A program made the translations under genes and the position numbers. A DNA stretch of 18,445 bases from JAFGED01 sp034430835 (GTDB lineage: Bacteria > Chloroflexota > Anaerolineae > B4-G1). This document shows, piece after piece, positions 6,497-15,016 of this stretch (the first letter of the stretch is position 1; every line of letters begins with the position of its first letter). The notes beneath the pieces were generated by a model. That model saw nothing but the letters and a program-made list of their open reading frames with translations. It was not told the DNA's origin and searched no databases. The stretch covers positions 1 through 18,445 of the forward strand of contig DAOUDX010000005.1 in assembly GCA_034430835.1 (NCBI GenBank), written 5' to 3'.

Positions 6497-7759
6497 ATGC
6501 CCCTTTTTGAACGACTGACTGGGATGCTAGATATCCTGCCGGAGGATCAGCCCTATTGGTACCACGTGCGCGCGCGGGCGCGGCGCTTGGCGGAACTGGC
6601 CGGGTTTGAGCGTATTGACGTGCCCATCCTCGAATGGACCGGGCTTTTCGCCCGGGGGGTGGGCGAGGGCACTGACATCGTGGACAAGGAGATGTACTCC
6701 TTCGAGGACAGGGGGAATCGTCTTGTCACCTTGCGGCCCGAGTTCACCGCCGGGGTGCTGCGCGCGTATATCGAAAATGGGATGCACGTGCTGTCCCAGC
6801 CGGTCAAGCTCTACACCATCGGTCCCATTTTCCGCTACGAGCGCCCGCAGGCGGGTCGCTACCGCCAGCACACCCAACTCGACGTCGAGATCGTCGGCAC
6901 GCAGGACCCCGCCGCCGATCTCGAAGTGATGGTGCTGGCCTGGGACCTGTACGCCAGCCTCGGGTTCCGCGACTTGGCCTTTCAGTTGAACTCGACCGGC
7001 TGCCCCAGATGCAAGCCAGGGTACATCGCCGTGCTGCAGGAATACTACGCTGAGCATCAGGATGAGATCTGCGACGACTGCCGCCGCCGGCTGGAACGCA
7101 GCCCCTTGCGCCTGCTCGACTGCAAAGCCGACCAGTGCCAGCCGCTCATCGAGGCCGCCCCGCACATCGCCGATCACTTGTGCGACGAGTGCGCCGCTCA
7201 CTTTGCCGAGCTGCGGGCGTCCCTCGACCTGCTGGATCGGGCCTATACCATCAACCACCGGTTGGTGCGCGGGCTGGACTACTACACCAAGACGGTGTAC
7301 GAGGTGTGGGCGGCGGGGATCGGCGCGCAAGCCGCCGTCTGTGGCGGCGGGCGCTACGATGGACTGGCGGAAGCCATCGGCGGGCCACCGACGCCGGGCG
7401 TGGGGTTCGGCTCCGGCATCGAGCGCATCGTCCTGGTGATGAAGGAGTTGGGGGTCGAGGTACCCTCCCTGCCGACCCCGCCCGTCTTCGTGGCGCACCT
7501 GGGGTCGCGGGCCAAGCGGGAGGCGGTGCGGCTGGTCAATGCGCTGCGCGCGGCGGATGTGGGGGCGTGGCTGGCGTTCGAGGAGCGAGGGCTAAAGAGC
7601 CAGCTCCGCGAGGCGGGCAAACGGGCCGCGCGTTACGCCGTCATCCTGGGCGAGGAGGAGCTGGCGGCCGGGAAGGCGGCGGTGCGCGACATGGCCGCAG
7701 GCGAGCAGAGCGACGTGGCGTTGGCCGAGTTGGTGGATTGGCTGAAGGCGCGGGTATGA
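6497..7759 (+). CDS. hisS: Histidyl-tRNA synthetase (420 aa)
   Basis: A class II synthetase that charges tRNA-His with histidine in the cytoplasm. Motif 2 is FRYERPQAGRYRQHTQ from residue 112. The histidine-binding peptides LVRGLDYYTKTVYEV (256-270) and GGGRYDGL (283-290) are intact. Motif 3 is GVGFGSGIER (301-310). The C-terminal anticodon-binding domain runs from about 330 to 420. The insertion between motifs 2 and 3 has paired cysteines (C169/C172, C192/C195, C209/C214, C229/C232), a cysteine-rich version of an insertion seen in other bacterial HisRS; zinc binding is possible but not shown. Length is normal. It is the first gene of the operon, and its TGA overlaps the nadK ATG as ATGA. Confidence 0.97.
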   Translation: MPLFERLTGMLDILPEDQPYWYHVRARARRLAELAGFERIDVPILEWTGLFARGVGEGTDIVDKEMYSFEDRGNRLVTLRPEFTAGVLRAYIENGMHVLSQPVKLYTIGPIFRYERPQAGRYRQHTQLDVEIVGTQDPAADLEVMVLAWDLYASLGFRDLAFQLNSTGCPRCKPGYIAVLQEYYAEHQDEICDDCRRRLERSPLRLLDCKADQCQPLIEAAPHIADHLCDECAAHFAELRASLDLLDRAYTINHRLVRGLDYYTKTVYEVWAAGIGAQAAVCGGGRYDGLAEAIGGPPTPGVGFGSGIERIVLVMKELGVEVPSLPTPPVFVAHLGSRAKREAVRLVNALRAADVGAWLAFEERGLKSQLREAGKRAARYAVILGEEELAAGKAAVRDMAAGEQSDVALAELVDWLKARV

Positions 7760-8619
7760 AGACCATCGCCGTCCTCTACAACCCCCGTCCGGAGCAGGCG
7801 CTTTCCCTGGCGGGCGTCATCGCCGCGTGGGCGAAGCGGCAGGGATTGGAAGCACACGTTTGCTCGACGTACCAGGCGGCGGATGCGCCTTTCCTGAGCG
7901 AGGCGGACCTGCTGGTGACTTTGGGCGGCGACGGGTCGCTGCTGCGGGTGGCGCGAGCCGCCGCGCCTTACGGGACGCCCATCCTGGGGATCAACCTGGG
8001 GCGGGTGGGGTTCCTCACCGAGGCCGAGCCGGATGCGTGGAAGGACGTTCTCTCGCAGGCATTGGCGGGCGATTACTGGGTCGAGGAGCGGATGATGCTG
8101 CGGGCGACGGCTCTGCGGAAAGGTGAGGTGTTGGCCCAGGCCGAGGCGTTGAACGATGTCGTGGTGGGGCGGGGCGCGCGGGCCCGCGTGGTGCACCTGC
8201 GGGCCGAGGTCGATGGGGGGTACCTGGCGTCGTACGCCGCCGACGGCCTCATTGTCGCCACGCCGACGGGGAGCACCGCCTATGCGCTGGCGGCCGGTGG
8301 GCCGATCATGCCCCCGGAGTTGCGCAATATCCTCCTCGTGCCCGCCGCACCTCACCTGAGTATGGAGCGCCCCGTCGTGCTGTCAGAGGGCGCTACGGTG
8401 CGCATCATCCTCGGCGGACGGCCGGCGGTCTTGGCGGTTGATGGGGAGACGAAGTGTGATCTGATCGCCGGGGATGAAGTTGTGGTGGGAGCAAGCGCCC
8501 GCGTCGCTCGTTTCGCGCGGGTACAGGAGCGGACGTACTTTTACAAGACGCTGGTGGAGCGGCTGTCGCCGAGAAATCATACGCCGGACTGTGAGTCTGA
8601 AGTGGAAGGAGAGATATGA
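7756..8619 (+). CDS. nadK: NAD kinase (287 aa)
   Basis: Phosphorylates NAD to NADP using ATP or polyphosphate in the cytoplasm. Visible motifs are the nucleotide-binding GGDGS (57-61), the NAD-pocket LGRVGFLTE (81-89), the ALNDVVV segment (131-137, where the family usually has NE) and the glycine-rich TPTGSTAYALAAGGPI (169-184). Length is typical. The start ATG overlaps the hisS stop (ATGA), which fixes translation coupling, and the stop likewise overlaps the next ATG. Placement just before recN is a familiar bacterial arrangement. The C-terminal tail after about residue 272 is acidic and probably disordered. Confidence 0.96.
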   Translation: MKTIAVLYNPRPEQALSLAGVIAAWAKRQGLEAHVCSTYQAADAPFLSEADLLVTLGGDGSLLRVARAAAPYGTPILGINLGRVGFLTEAEPDAWKDVLSQALAGDYWVEERMMLRATALRKGEVLAQAEALNDVVVGRGARARVVHLRAEVDGGYLASYAADGLIVATPTGSTAYALAAGGPIMPPELRNILLVPAAPHLSMERPVVLSEGATVRIILGGRPAVLAVDGETKCDLIAGDEVVVGASARVARFARVQERTYFYKTLVERLSPRNHTPDCESEVEGEI

Positions 8620-9167
8620 GTGGACCGATGTATTGTGTGAACCACCCTGGTGCCGAGACCTACCTGCGCTGCAACAAGTGCGGCCAGCCGATATGCGCCA
8701 AGTGCGCGGTGCAGACGCCGGTCGGCTATCGCTGCAAGAACTGCATCAACACGCAGCAGCAGGTGTTCTATGTGGGCTTCCGTCCCATCTACTACCTGGT
8801 CGCCGCGGTTGTCGCGCTGCCTCTTTCGTTCGTAGCAGGGATTGTGATCCCCATGCTAAGTTGGTTCGCCATTTTTCTGGGGCCGGTGGCTGGTGGAGGT
8901 ATTGCGGAGTTGGTTCGCCTGGCAATCGGGCGCCGCCGGGGAAAGTACGTATGGCTGATCGTTTGTGGAAGTATCATCATAGGGGCGTTGCCTGCGCTGC
9001 TGCTGCCGCTTCTGGTTTTGGTCGGGTTGACCTTGTTTTCGGGATATGCGGACGGTGTTTTTGGCAGTCTCTTGGGCGGCGCGCTTGGCATGATATGGCC
9101 CGCCGTCTACGTGGTGACGGCGGTGGGCGCGGCCTACTGGCGGCTGCGTCCTGGTGGGCGCGTCTAG
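8616..9167 (+). CDS. B-box-type zinc-finger multi-pass membrane protein (183 aa)
   Basis: An N-terminal zinc-binding module spans residues 5-45 with C7, H10, C19, C22, C27, C30, C40 and C43. It carries the phrase RCNKCGQPICAKCAVQTPVGYRC, typical of bacterial B-box/DUF-type zinc fingers. It is followed by about four hydrophobic membrane spans (roughly 57-80, 82-103, 112-137, 153-177), with a short basic loop IGRRRGK near 103-110. The domain pair is widespread in Chloroflexota and Actinobacteria without a known role. The finger should face the cytoplasm, where it may bind a partner protein (inference). Its ATG overlaps the nadK stop and recN begins 15 bases after its stop, so it is fully embedded in the operon. 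Confidence 0.85.
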   Translation: MSGPMYCVNHPGAETYLRCNKCGQPICAKCAVQTPVGYRCKNCINTQQQVFYVGFRPIYYLVAAVVALPLSFVAGIVIPMLSWFAIFLGPVAGGGIAELVRLAIGRRRGKYVWLIVCGSIIIGALPALLLPLLVLVGLTLFSGYADGVFGSLLGGALGMIWPAVYVVTAVGAAYWRLRPGGRV

Positions 9168-9182
9168 ACGAGGAGGGACGAG

Positions 9183-10991
9183 GTGCTGGCTGAGCTGCGC
9201 ATCCGCGATTTTGCCATCATCGACGAGCTGCAATTGGCGTTCGCGCCCGGCTTCTCGGTGTTGACCGGTGAGACCGGCGCGGGCAAGTCGATCATTATCG
9301 ATGCCGTCGAGTTGGTGCTGGGCGGGCGGGCCGATGCGACCGTCGTGCGCGCCGGGACTGACTGCGCCATCGTCGAGGCGACGTTCAGGCTGGGTCCCGA
9401 GCGGCGTGAGACAGTCGGTGCCGTGTTGGCGCGGGAGGAGTTGCACGGAGACGATCCCGGCCTGCTGCTCCTGGGGCGCGAGGTGCGGCTGAACGGGCGC
9501 AACGTCTGCCGCGTCAACGGGCGTACCGTCACGCTGACGGTCCTGCGGGAGGTAGCCGAAGGGCTGGTCGATATCCACGGCCAGAGCGAACACCTCTCGC
9601 TGCTGCGGGTGGCGCAGCACGTCAATCTGCTGGATCGGTATGGAGACCTATGGCCGCTGCGGGCGCAGGTGGCCGAGATGGTGAGTCGAGTGCGGGCGGT
9701 GCGGCAGGAGCTGGCCGATCTGCTGCGCAGCGAGCAGGAACTGGTGCACCGGGCCGACCTGCTGCAGTTCCAGATCGGGGAGATAGCGGCAGCGGCGCTC
9801 CAGCCCGGCGAGGAGGAGGAGCTGGTGGAGGAGCGGCTGCGGCTGACCAACGCCGAGCAACTGGCAGAGCTGGCGGGCGAGGCGTTACAGGCCCTGGAGG
9901 GCGAGGGCGAGGAGATCGCCGGGGCATTGGATCTGCTGGGCGCGGCGCTGCGGGCCTTGGAGGGATTGGCCCGCGTCGATCCGGCGCAGGAGCCGCAGGC
10001 GAAGGCTGCCGAGAGTGCCAACTATCAGGTTGAGGAGCTGGCCCGCGGCCTGCGCGATTATCAGGAGCAGGTCGAGTACAACCCGCGTCGGCTGCAGGAG
10101 GTGGAGGACCGGCTGGGGCTGCTCCGCCGCCTGGAGCGCAAGTACGGCGCGACGATCCCAGACGTGCTGGCTCACGCCGAGAAAGCGGCGCGGGAACTGG
10201 ATGCCATCACCCACAGCGAGGAGCGCATCGAGGAATTGCGCGCCGAGGAGGAGCGGCTGCAAGCCGAATTGGGTGGGCTGGCGGTGGAGCTTTCCGCCCG
10301 GCGGCGTGAGGCGGCCCGACGTCTGGCGGCGGGCGTCGAGGGGGAGTTGAGTGACCTGCGCATGGAGGGGGCGCGGTTTGGGGTCGATTTCCAGTGGCGG
10401 GAAGACGCGGATGGCGTTCCGGTCACCGAGTCTCACATCTCAGGTCTCAAGCCTCAGGCCAGCGATCTGGCCGATGGGCGTTTTGCCTTCGATAGCACGG
10501 GCATCGACCACGTCGAGTTCCTCGTCTCCCCCAATCCCGGCGAGCCGCTGAAGCCGATGGTCAAGATCGCCTCCGGCGGCGAGACTTCCCGGCTGATGCT
10601 GGCGCTCAAGACGGTGCTCTCCCGCGCTGACGAGACGCCGACGCTCATCTTTGACGAGATCGATCAGGGCATCGGCGGGCGTGTAGGCGCGACGGTGGGT
10701 GAAAAGCTGTGGAACCTGGCAGCCGGAACGGGGCCGGGCGGTCTGCACCACCAGGTCCTGTGCGTGACCCATCTGCCGCAGTTGGCCGGCTTTGGCGACG
10801 TGCACTTTCACGTGGAGAAGCACGTGGAGGAGACCGAGGAGGGTGAGCGCACGGTGACCCGCATCCGGCCGTTGGAGGGCCAGGCGCAGGTGGAGGAGTT
10901 GGCCCAGATGCTGGGCGCCAGCGGCGAGGCGGCCTACCGCAGCGCGGAAGAGATCCTGGAGCAGGTGGCGAGTCGGAAGGCAGGGGGATGA
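9183..10991 (+). CDS. recN: DNA repair protein RecN (602 aa)
   Basis: An SMC-like ATPase that gathers DNA ends during double-strand-break repair. Walker A is GETGAGKS (29-36), the signature KIASGGETSR has SGGE at 464-467, and Walker B with the RecN-specific tail is TLIFDEIDQGIGG (487-499). Two glutamate/arginine-rich coiled-coil arms lie between about 155 and 385. The GTG start at 9183 is preceded by GAGGAGGGA. Length is above the 550-570 usual for the family. Part of the excess is a short insertion ESHISGLKPQASD (from residue 416) encoded by tandem 7-base repeats. The stop overlaps the sbcC ATG (ATGA), so the two SMC-like proteins are translationally coupled. Confidence 0.96.
   Translation: MLAELRIRDFAIIDELQLAFAPGFSVLTGETGAGKSIIIDAVELVLGGRADATVVRAGTDCAIVEATFRLGPERRETVGAVLAREELHGDDPGLLLLGREVRLNGRNVCRVNGRTVTLTVLREVAEGLVDIHGQSEHLSLLRVAQHVNLLDRYGDLWPLRAQVAEMVSRVRAVRQELADLLRSEQELVHRADLLQFQIGEIAAAALQPGEEEELVEERLRLTNAEQLAELAGEALQALEGEGEEIAGALDLLGAALRALEGLARVDPAQEPQAKAAESANYQVEELARGLRDYQEQVEYNPRRLQEVEDRLGLLRRLERKYGATIPDVLAHAEKAARELDAITHSEERIEELRAEEERLQAELGGLAVELSARRREAARRLAAGVEGELSDLRMEGARFGVDFQWREDADGVPVTESHISGLKPQASDLADGRFAFDSTGIDHVEFLVSPNPGEPLKPMVKIASGGETSRLMLALKTVLSRADETPTLIFDEIDQGIGGRVGATVGEKLWNLAAGTGPGGLHHQVLCVTHLPQLAGFGDVHFHVEKHVEETEEGERTVTRIRPLEGQAQVEELAQMLGASGEAAYRSAEEILEQVASRKAGG
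10431..10458 (+). repeat. Four tandem heptamers inside recN
   Basis: Bases 10431-10458 read TCTCACA, TCTCAGG, TCTCAAG, CCTCAGG, four near-identical 7-mers in a row, inside the recN reading frame. They encode SHISGLKPQ at a point where RecN proteins normally go straight to the (G/R)xxAFDxTGxDxVEF strand. The reading frame is kept, so this is an in-frame insertion in a surface loop before the C-terminal ATPase half. Confidence 0.7.
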
Positions 10992-13567
10992 TCCCCAAAC
11001 ATCTCTTTCTCACCAACTTTATGTGCTACCGCCAGGTAGAGCTGAACTTTGCCGGCATCCACGTCGCGTGCCTGGCGGGGGCCAACGGCGCAGGCAAGTC
11101 GGCGCTGCTCGACGCCATGACCTGGGCGCTGTGGGGCAAAGCGCGGGCCAAGCGGGATGACGAGTTGATCCGATTGGGTGAGGACGAGATGGCGGTCGAG
11201 TTGACGTTCGACCTGGGAGAGCAGACCTACCGCGTGCTGCGCCAGCGCAAGGGGGGCAAGCGTGGCAGCAGCTTGCTTGATTTCCAGGTTCTGTCCCCCC
11301 CCTCTGTTCCCCCCATTGGGGGGGAGGCAGAGGGGGCACGCTGGCGCTCCCTGGCTGAGAGCACCATCCGCGATACGCAGGCCAAAATCGAGCGCGTGCT
11401 GCGCCTCGACTACGACACCTTCGTCAACTCTGCTTTCCTGCGCCAGGGCCGGGCCGACGAGTTCACCATCAAGACCCCCGCCGAGCGGAAGCGCGTCCTT
11501 GGCGACATCTTGGGGCTCGACCGCTGGGCGGCCTACGAGGAGCGGGCCAAGGAGCGGCTGCGGGCCATCGAGAGCGAGGCGAAGGCCGTCGAGCTGCGCC
11601 TGCAGGAGATCGAGACAGAACTGGCCCGGCGGCCCGAGTACGAGGCGGAACTGGAGGAGGCGCAAAAAGCCGTCGAGGAGTTGAGTGCCTCGCTCCAGGC
11701 GGCCCAGGCGGCCTACCAGCAGATCGAGACGGCGCGCACGGAATTGCGGCACGCCGGGGCGCAGGTCGCCGAGCTGGGGGAGCGGATCGATCAGGCAGAG
11801 CGCGAGCTGGCATCGCTGGCGGAGGATCGGGCAGTGCGGGAGCAGCGGTTGGCCGAGTACGAAACGTTGCGGGCGCGGGCAGGCGAGATCGAGGCCGGAT
11901 ACGCCGCCTACCAGCAGGCGGTCGCGCAGGAGCAGGCCCTGGGGGCCAAGCTCCAGCAGTCGGTGGAGTTGAACGAGCGCCGCGTGGCGTTGGAGGCGCA
12001 ATTAACCGAGGCACGGCACGAGTTGGAAACGGAGCGGGAGGTCGTGGCCCGGCGCATCGCCGAACTGGAGGCCCGGTTGCCCGACGAAGCACTCCTGGCC
12101 GAGTACGAGGAGGCGCAGGCGCAACTCGCACATCTGGAGCAGTTGGCGGAGGGGCGGCAGGCGGCGCGGGACGATCTGGCCCACATCGCCGAGGAGCAGG
12201 CGGCGCTCAAGGCGCGCAACGAGTCGTTGCGGGCGGAGATGGACGCGCTGAAGGAGCGGATCGGTCAATTGGAGCAGGCCGGGGCCGAGTGCCCTCTCTG
12301 CGAGCAGCCGCTGACCGAGGAGCACCGGGTGCAGTTGCTGGCCCAGTTCCAGGCTGAAGGGCAGACGATGGGCGATACCTACCGTGCCAACCAGGCGACG
12401 GCGAAAGACCTGGCAGGGCGGGCAGAGGCGCTGGAGGACCAGATCGCCGAGAGCGACAAATTGCTGGAAGGCCTGCCTTCGGTGCGGCGTCAGGAGGCGA
12501 CGCTGGACGAGCGAGTCGCGCAAGGGCAGCAAGCGGCCGAAGCGCTGGAGATCGCCAGGGCAGAACTGGCCGCTGTGGAGGAGCGGTTAGACGGGAAGGA
12601 TTATGCTCCAGAAGTGCAGGCGCAGTTGGCGCAGGTGCTGGCCGAGGCGGAGGAGCTGGGTTACGATGCGGCGGCCTACGAGACTGCGCGGCGAGCGGTG
12701 GCTGAGGGGCAGACCTTTGCCGAGCAGAAGATGCGCCTGGACAACGCGCAGGCAGGGAGAAAAGAGGAGCGAGCAGCTCTCAAGCGACTGGACAAGACCG
12801 AAGGGTGGCTGCGCAAGCAGATGGAGGGAGACCGGGCACGCCGCGCGGACCTGGAGAGGAATGTCGAGGAGTTGCAGGAGCGATTGACGGATGCCGAGGC
12901 GGTCGAGGCGGAGCTACAGCGCGTGCGTGGCGAGGAGGCCGCCGCCCGCCAGCGGTTGGGCGCGACACAGCAGCGGCTGGAGGCGTGCAAGGCATTGGAG
13001 CGGCAACAGGCTGACAAGTACAAACGGAAAGACGATCTGGCCGAGGAGCAGTCCATATACGACGAGTTGCGGACGGCCTTTGGCGTCCGGGGGGTGCCGG
13101 CCATGGTCATTGAGGCGGCGGTGCCCGAGATCGAGGACGAGGCCAACCGGCTCCTGACGCGGATGACGGGCGGGCGCATGCACGTGCGCTTCGACACGCA
13201 GCGGGAGACGCAGGCGGGCGAGGTGCGCGAGACGCTCGAGATCCAGATCGCCGACGAACTGGGGACGCGGGAATACTCCCTCTACTCCGGCGGTGAGGCG
13301 TTTCGGGTCAACTTTGCCATCCGTATCGCGCTCTCGCGGCTGCTGGCGCGGCGGGCTGGGGCCCAGTTGCAGACGCTGGTGATCGACGAGGGGTTCGGCA
13401 CGCAGGACGCCCAAGGACGGGAGCGGTTGGTCGAGGCCATCAACGCCATTCAAAACGACTTTGCGCGCGTGTTGGTCGTCACCCACATCGAGGAGTTGAG
13501 GGATGCCTTTCCGGTGCGCGTCGAGGTGACCAAGATGCCGGAAGGTTCGATGGTGGCGGTGGTGTAG
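10988..13567 (+). CDS. sbcC: SbcC/Rad50-type SMC ATPase (859 aa)
   Basis: The ATPase subunit of an Mre11-Rad50-like DNA end-processing complex. The head begins PKHLFLTNFMCYRQ with Walker A GANGAGKS (31-38) and the Q-loop region FLRQGRADEF. Long coiled coils flank a zinc-hook CPLC at residues 435-438, where two subunits clasp. The signature is SGGE at 767-770 and Walker B LVIDE at 797-801, followed by GFGTQD. Length fits the compact archaeal/bacterial Rad50 type rather than E. coli SbcC (about 1050). Its start overlaps the recN stop. The nuclease partner SbcD is not in this window: the next gene is an unrelated membrane protein. Residues about 104-119 (SPPSVPPIGGEAEGAR) are an in-frame insertion encoded by a palindrome. 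Confidence 0.93.
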   Translation: MIPKHLFLTNFMCYRQVELNFAGIHVACLAGANGAGKSALLDAMTWALWGKARAKRDDELIRLGEDEMAVELTFDLGEQTYRVLRQRKGGKRGSSLLDFQVLSPPSVPPIGGEAEGARWRSLAESTIRDTQAKIERVLRLDYDTFVNSAFLRQGRADEFTIKTPAERKRVLGDILGLDRWAAYEERAKERLRAIESEAKAVELRLQEIETELARRPEYEAELEEAQKAVEELSASLQAAQAAYQQIETARTELRHAGAQVAELGERIDQAERELASLAEDRAVREQRLAEYETLRARAGEIEAGYAAYQQAVAQEQALGAKLQQSVELNERRVALEAQLTEARHELETEREVVARRIAELEARLPDEALLAEYEEAQAQLAHLEQLAEGRQAARDDLAHIAEEQAALKARNESLRAEMDALKERIGQLEQAGAECPLCEQPLTEEHRVQLLAQFQAEGQTMGDTYRANQATAKDLAGRAEALEDQIAESDKLLEGLPSVRRQEATLDERVAQGQQAAEALEIARAELAAVEERLDGKDYAPEVQAQLAQVLAEAEELGYDAAAYETARRAVAEGQTFAEQKMRLDNAQAGRKEERAALKRLDKTEGWLRKQMEGDRARRADLERNVEELQERLTDAEAVEAELQRVRGEEAAARQRLGATQQRLEACKALERQQADKYKRKDDLAEEQSIYDELRTAFGVRGVPAMVIEAAVPEIEDEANRLLTRMTGGRMHVRFDTQRETQAGEVRETLEIQIADELGTREYSLYSGGEAFRVNFAIRIALSRLLARRAGAQLQTLVIDEGFGTQDAQGRERLVEAINAIQNDFARVLVVTHIEELRDAFPVRVEVTKMPEGSMVAVV
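11298..11336 (+). repeat. Palindromic element in frame inside sbcC
   Basis: CCCCCTCTG at 11298-11306 pairs with CAGAGGGGG at 11328-11336. Inside, CCCCCC at 11309-11314 pairs with the G-run at 11318-11324 around an ATT loop. The result is a long hairpin with one small internal bulge. It is translated as S-P-P-S-V-P-P-I-G-G-E-A-E-G in the N-terminal head of SbcC, between the LDFQV strand and the WRSL...TIRDTQ helix, where relatives have a short loop. The codons stay open across the whole element. Confidence 0.75.
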
Positions 13568-13587
13568 CCAGGCGAGGAGGTGGAGGG

Positions 13588-15003
13588 ATGTCCGGTCTAT
13601 CGAGACAAGAGCTGGTCATTGTCATAGCGATGGGCGTCGGCACCGTGATCGTGTTGGCGGTGTTGGGTGGCATTGTGATTTCCAGCATGGCTTCTCTGGT
13701 GCAGCAGCAGGCGCGGCAGATTGCATCGGTTCCGACGGATACGCCCGTGCCCACGATCATGGCGTTCCCCACTTGGACGCCGGAACCGACGGCGACCCCC
13801 TACGCGATGCCCACGGCCGGACTTCGTCCACTGGAGGACGATTCGGTGCTTGATCAGGTGGAAGCCGACGTCAGCGCCGCGCGTCTCCTGCTGCCGGGGA
13901 GCCTTGTTCCCCGCTGGTCGGTCTCCAGGCGGCAGTTGCGTGCGCGTTACGACGATGTGCTTGAGAGCGAGGAGTGGCAGGCGGCTCTCTCGTCCCTGTC
14001 CATCGCCTGGGCAGCTCTCGATTTCATCCCCCCCAATACCGATCTGACCCCGATCTTGCGTGACATCTACGCCGAGCAGGTCTATGATTATTACGATCCC
14101 GAGACCGGGGCGATATATGTATTGCACGACGTCGATACCTCTGCCCCGCTGGGGCGAACAGTGTATGCCCACGCCTACGATCACGCGCTGCAAGATCGGC
14201 ACTTTGGCCTGGTAGGTCTTGGCCTCTCGGTGACCGAGTCGTTCAACTACGACGATCGCCTGTTGGCCGTCAATGGACTCGTCGAGGGGGATGCCGCACT
14301 GCTCCAAGGGCAGTATGTCGTGACCTATCTCTCGTACCCGGAGCAGGTGCAGGTGGAACAGGATCTGCGGAGACTTGGCAGTTCTGCGCTGCACTCGGCC
14401 CCGCGTGTCGTGTCTGAGCTGTTCCAGTTTCCCCAGACAGCCGGCGCGAACTTTGCCGAGGCGCTTTACAACTCTGGTGGATGGGATGCGGTCAACGCAG
14501 CTTACGCCAGTCCTCCCGTTTCCACCGAGCAGATCCTGCACCCGCAGCGCTATCTGGCCGGTGACCAGCCGGTTTCGATCTTGTTGCCTTCGCTGGCGCA
14601 CATCCTGGGTGACGATTGGCGCCTGGCCTACGACGGCACGGCGGGTGAGTTCTTGCTGCGGCTCTATCTGGGGAACCGGCTCGGCGCTGAGGAGGCTGCC
14701 GTGGCTGCCGAAGGGTGGGGTGGAGATCGCTACGCCGTCTACCGCAACGACGTCGCCGGCCAGTCGGTGATGCTCCTGCACGTGGCGTGGGATACGGTGG
14801 CCGACGCGGGGGAGTTCCGTGATGCCTACGTCGGCTATGCAGACGGCAGGTTCGGGCACGCCGCCGACCAGACTGTGGGCGGGGTGACCTGCTGGGAAGG
14901 CGACGACGTGCTGTGCGTGGCCCAGGCGGGAGACGTCGTGATCGTCGGCCTGGGGCCTGACCGAGAGACGGTAGACAGCGTGATGGCCGTCTCGATCCCC
15001 TAG
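13588..15003 (+). CDS. Membrane-anchored metallopeptidase-like protein, degenerate HAYDH (471 aa)
   Basis: One N-terminal membrane span (about 9-33) is followed by a Pro/Thr linker (TPVPT...PTWTPEPTATPY) and a large extracytoplasmic domain. The domain is homologous to the next gene over its whole length: shared LHPQRYLAGDQPV, AAEGWGGDRYAVY, YADGRFGHAAD and GLVEGDA. At the zinc-site position it has YAHAYDHALQDRHF (HAYDH 195-199) where the paralog has YAHEFGHALQDQHF. Both histidines and the downstream Glu (E233 in VEGDA) are kept, but the catalytic Glu is Ala. So it may bind metal yet should not hydrolyse peptides (inference). GAGGAGGTGGAGGG precedes the ATG. It begins 20 bases after sbcC and ends 13 bases before the paralog's start. 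Confidence 0.82.
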   Translation: MSGLSRQELVIVIAMGVGTVIVLAVLGGIVISSMASLVQQQARQIASVPTDTPVPTIMAFPTWTPEPTATPYAMPTAGLRPLEDDSVLDQVEADVSAARLLLPGSLVPRWSVSRRQLRARYDDVLESEEWQAALSSLSIAWAALDFIPPNTDLTPILRDIYAEQVYDYYDPETGAIYVLHDVDTSAPLGRTVYAHAYDHALQDRHFGLVGLGLSVTESFNYDDRLLAVNGLVEGDAALLQGQYVVTYLSYPEQVQVEQDLRRLGSSALHSAPRVVSELFQFPQTAGANFAEALYNSGGWDAVNAAYASPPVSTEQILHPQRYLAGDQPVSILLPSLAHILGDDWRLAYDGTAGEFLLRLYLGNRLGAEEAAVAAEGWGGDRYAVYRNDVAGQSVMLLHVAWDTVADAGEFRDAYVGYADGRFGHAADQTVGGVTCWEGDDVLCVAQAGDVVIVGLGPDRETVDSVMAVSIP

Positions 15004-15016
15004 CAAGAGGATGCAT

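Noticed and set aside
10804..10818. ACTTTCACGTGGAGA, resembling a parS site
   Set aside because: Only the central TTTCACGTG matches the parS consensus, the flanks break the palindrome, and it lies in the conserved recN coding sequence.
13597..15006. A 469-codon minus-strand open frame
   Set aside because: It is a shadow of the HAYDH protein gene, which has a paralog, a ribosome site and operon context on the plus strand.
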